Shown piece after piece: positions 62,667 to 64,000 of a DNA stretch of 64,000 nt. The notes under the pieces were generated by a model, which did no database searches, was not told the origin of the DNA, and worked only from the letters and a program-made list of their open reading frames with translations. The position numbers and the translations under genes are program-made. Source of the stretch: JAHEGP01 sp963792875 (lineage in GTDB: Bacteria > Pseudomonadota > Gammaproteobacteria > Pseudomonadales > JAHEGP01); assembly GCA_963792875.1 (NCBI GenBank), contig CAWBXV010000001.1, positions 172,213-236,212 on the forward strand. Reading direction: 5' to 3'. Each line of letters opens with the position of its first letter. Within the stretch, counting starts at the first letter, position 1.

Positions 62667-64000
62667 TCAATTCTCCAAGTTGACCAGGCCGCGTTTCGCG
62701 ACTGCTGTGGTTAAGTGGTCGGCAAATTCACTAATGCCCATCACACCCAGGATCTTCGCCTCCCCTCGCACGCACGGCGACGGTGCGGGTTTCGACTTCC
62801 CGATCACCCACGACCAGCATGAAGGGGACCTTCTCTAATGTATGCTCGCGGATTTTAAAGCCATTTTTTCATTTCTCAAGTCCGAAATTACCCGAAAGCC
62901 CTTGTTTTTTAAGGACTCTTTGAATTCCTGCACATAACCGACCTGCTTGTCGGTGATATTGGCCACGACCGCCTGCACCGGCGCCAGCCAGGCGGGGAAG
63001 GCGCCCTCGTAGTGCTCGACGAGAATCCCGAAGAAACGCTCGAAGGTACCGCCAGGATGGCGCGGTGCAGCATCACCGGCGTCTTGCGCGCGCCGTCCTC
63101 GTCAACGTACTGGGCATCGAGCCGACCCGGCATGGAGAAGTCGACCTGGATGGTGCCGCACTGCCAGACCCGCCCTATGCAGTCGCGCAGCGAAAACTCG
63201 ATCTTCGGACCGTAGAACGCCCCCTCGCCCGGCAGCAGCTCCCACGGCTCGCCGGTGGCATTCAAGGCCGCCTCCAGCGCCGCCTCCGCCTTGTCCCAGA
63301 TGGCATCGGAGCCGACGCGCTGGGCCGGCCGCGTCGACAGCTTCAGCTCGACATCGGCGAAGCCGAAATCGCGGTATACGGCCTGCAGCAGCGCGATGAA
63401 GGCGGCCACCTCGCCCTGGATTTGCGCTTCGGTGCAGAAGATATGCGCGTCGTCCTGGGTGAAATTGCGCACCCGCATCAGGCCATGCAAGGTGCCTGAG
63501 GGCTCGTTGCGATGACAGCAGCCGAACTCCGCCAGGCGCAGCGGCAGGTCTTTGTAGCTCTTCAGACCCTGATTGAACACCTGGATGTGACAGGGGCAGT
63601 TCATCGGCTTGATGGCGAAATCGCGATGCTCCGAGTGCGTCGTGTACATCATATCCTGGAACTTGTCCCAGTGCCCGGAGCGCTCCCACAGCCGCCGGTC
63701 GACGATCTGCGGCGTGCGGATCTCCTGGTAGCCGTGGTCGCGCTGCACCCGCCGCATGTACTGCTCGATGACCTGATAAACCGTCCATCCGGCCGGGTGC
63801 CAGAACACCATGCCCGGCGCCTCTTCCTGGTCTGGAAGAGGTTCAGGCGCTTGCCCAGCTTGCGGTGGTCGCGCTTCTCCGCCTCCTCCAGCCGGTGGAG
63901 GTAGTCGCTCAGATCCTTTTTGCTGCCCCAGGCGGTGCCATAGATACGCGTCAGCATCTCGTTGGCGGGAGTTCGCCGCCGCGCCAGTAGGCGCCAGCCA
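62667..64000 (-). CDS. thrS: Threonyl-tRNA synthetase, 3' part, several frameshifts (runs off the window)
   Basis: ThrS charges tRNA-Thr. Present are the end of the editing domain region (GSKKDLSDYLHRLEEAEKRD), the catalytic core with motif 2 (LAEFGCCHRNEPSGTLHGLM), zinc-ligand context MNCPCHIQVF and the C-terminal anticodon domain (NEK..GFKIREHTLEKVPF, split by an indel). Frame breaks lie near 63826-63831, 63050, 62862 and 62750-62755. The stop TGA is at 62667-62669, just before infC. The 5' end is outside the window. Four breaks in an essential gene point to poor sequence at this end. Confidence 0.9.

Overview
The window is about 64 kb of GC-rich (roughly 65%) chromosomal DNA from a gammaproteobacterium. 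Supporting marks are zipA, the thrS-infC-rpmI-rplT-pheS-pheT-ihfA-merR-tRNA-Pro order, the divergent tesA / ybbA-ybbP pair, System I cytochrome c maturation (ccm) and a TonB-dependent receptor. It has an SMC condensin. I cannot name the genus. Most of the window is core chromosome, read mainly on the minus strand.

Layout. 1-2 kb: 5' part of leuC and a divergent LysR regulator with a palindromic candidate operator between them. 2.3-5.9 kb: PepSY membrane protein and TonB-dependent receptor, probably metal or siderophore uptake. 6.1-8.4 kb: a scar in which an IS4-type element sits between a broken cytochrome P450 and the last codons of an RND efflux pump. 8.5-9.4 kb: flavodoxin-like protein and VanZ-like protein. 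9.4-14.1 kb: a tightly coupled operon for a 2-oxoacid:ferredoxin oxidoreductase with a GltD-like FAD/Fe-S partner. 14.3-21 kb: ligA (frameshifted), zipA, smc.

21-39.3 kb is the most distinctive part. The ccm locus is split: ccmA-ccmB lie at 38.0-39.3 kb and ccmCDEFGHI at 21.1-26.9 kb. Between them sit a large acetyl-CoA hydrolase/transferase gene and a seven-gene classical menaquinone operon (menF-menD-menH-menB-menA-menC-menE). menE overlaps the ccmC start, so quinone and cytochrome c genes appear to share a transcript. Together with the ferredoxin oxidoreductase this suggests low-redox-potential electron transfer.

39.5-50.1 kb: ttcA, mdh, a three-gene envelope-signalling candidate (membrane class III nucleotide cyclase, polyglutamine lipoprotein, small LTxxQ-like periplasmic protein), ybbP-ybbA, tesA, bioA. 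50.2-56.5 kb is looser accessory DNA: class 3 lipase, DUF937 protein, unknown membrane and secreted proteins, a low-GC acyltransferase and a PuuD-like membrane protein. 56.5-57.2 kb holds a tandem duplicated repeat with a REP-like inverted repeat downstream of tRNA-Pro(GGG). 57.2-64 kb is the translation cluster.

Quality warning: several essential genes (ligA, pheT, rpmI, infC, thrS) carry single- or double-base indels, often in homopolymers. They become denser towards the right end, where infC and thrS each need about four corrections. Sequence or assembly error is the simplest explanation.
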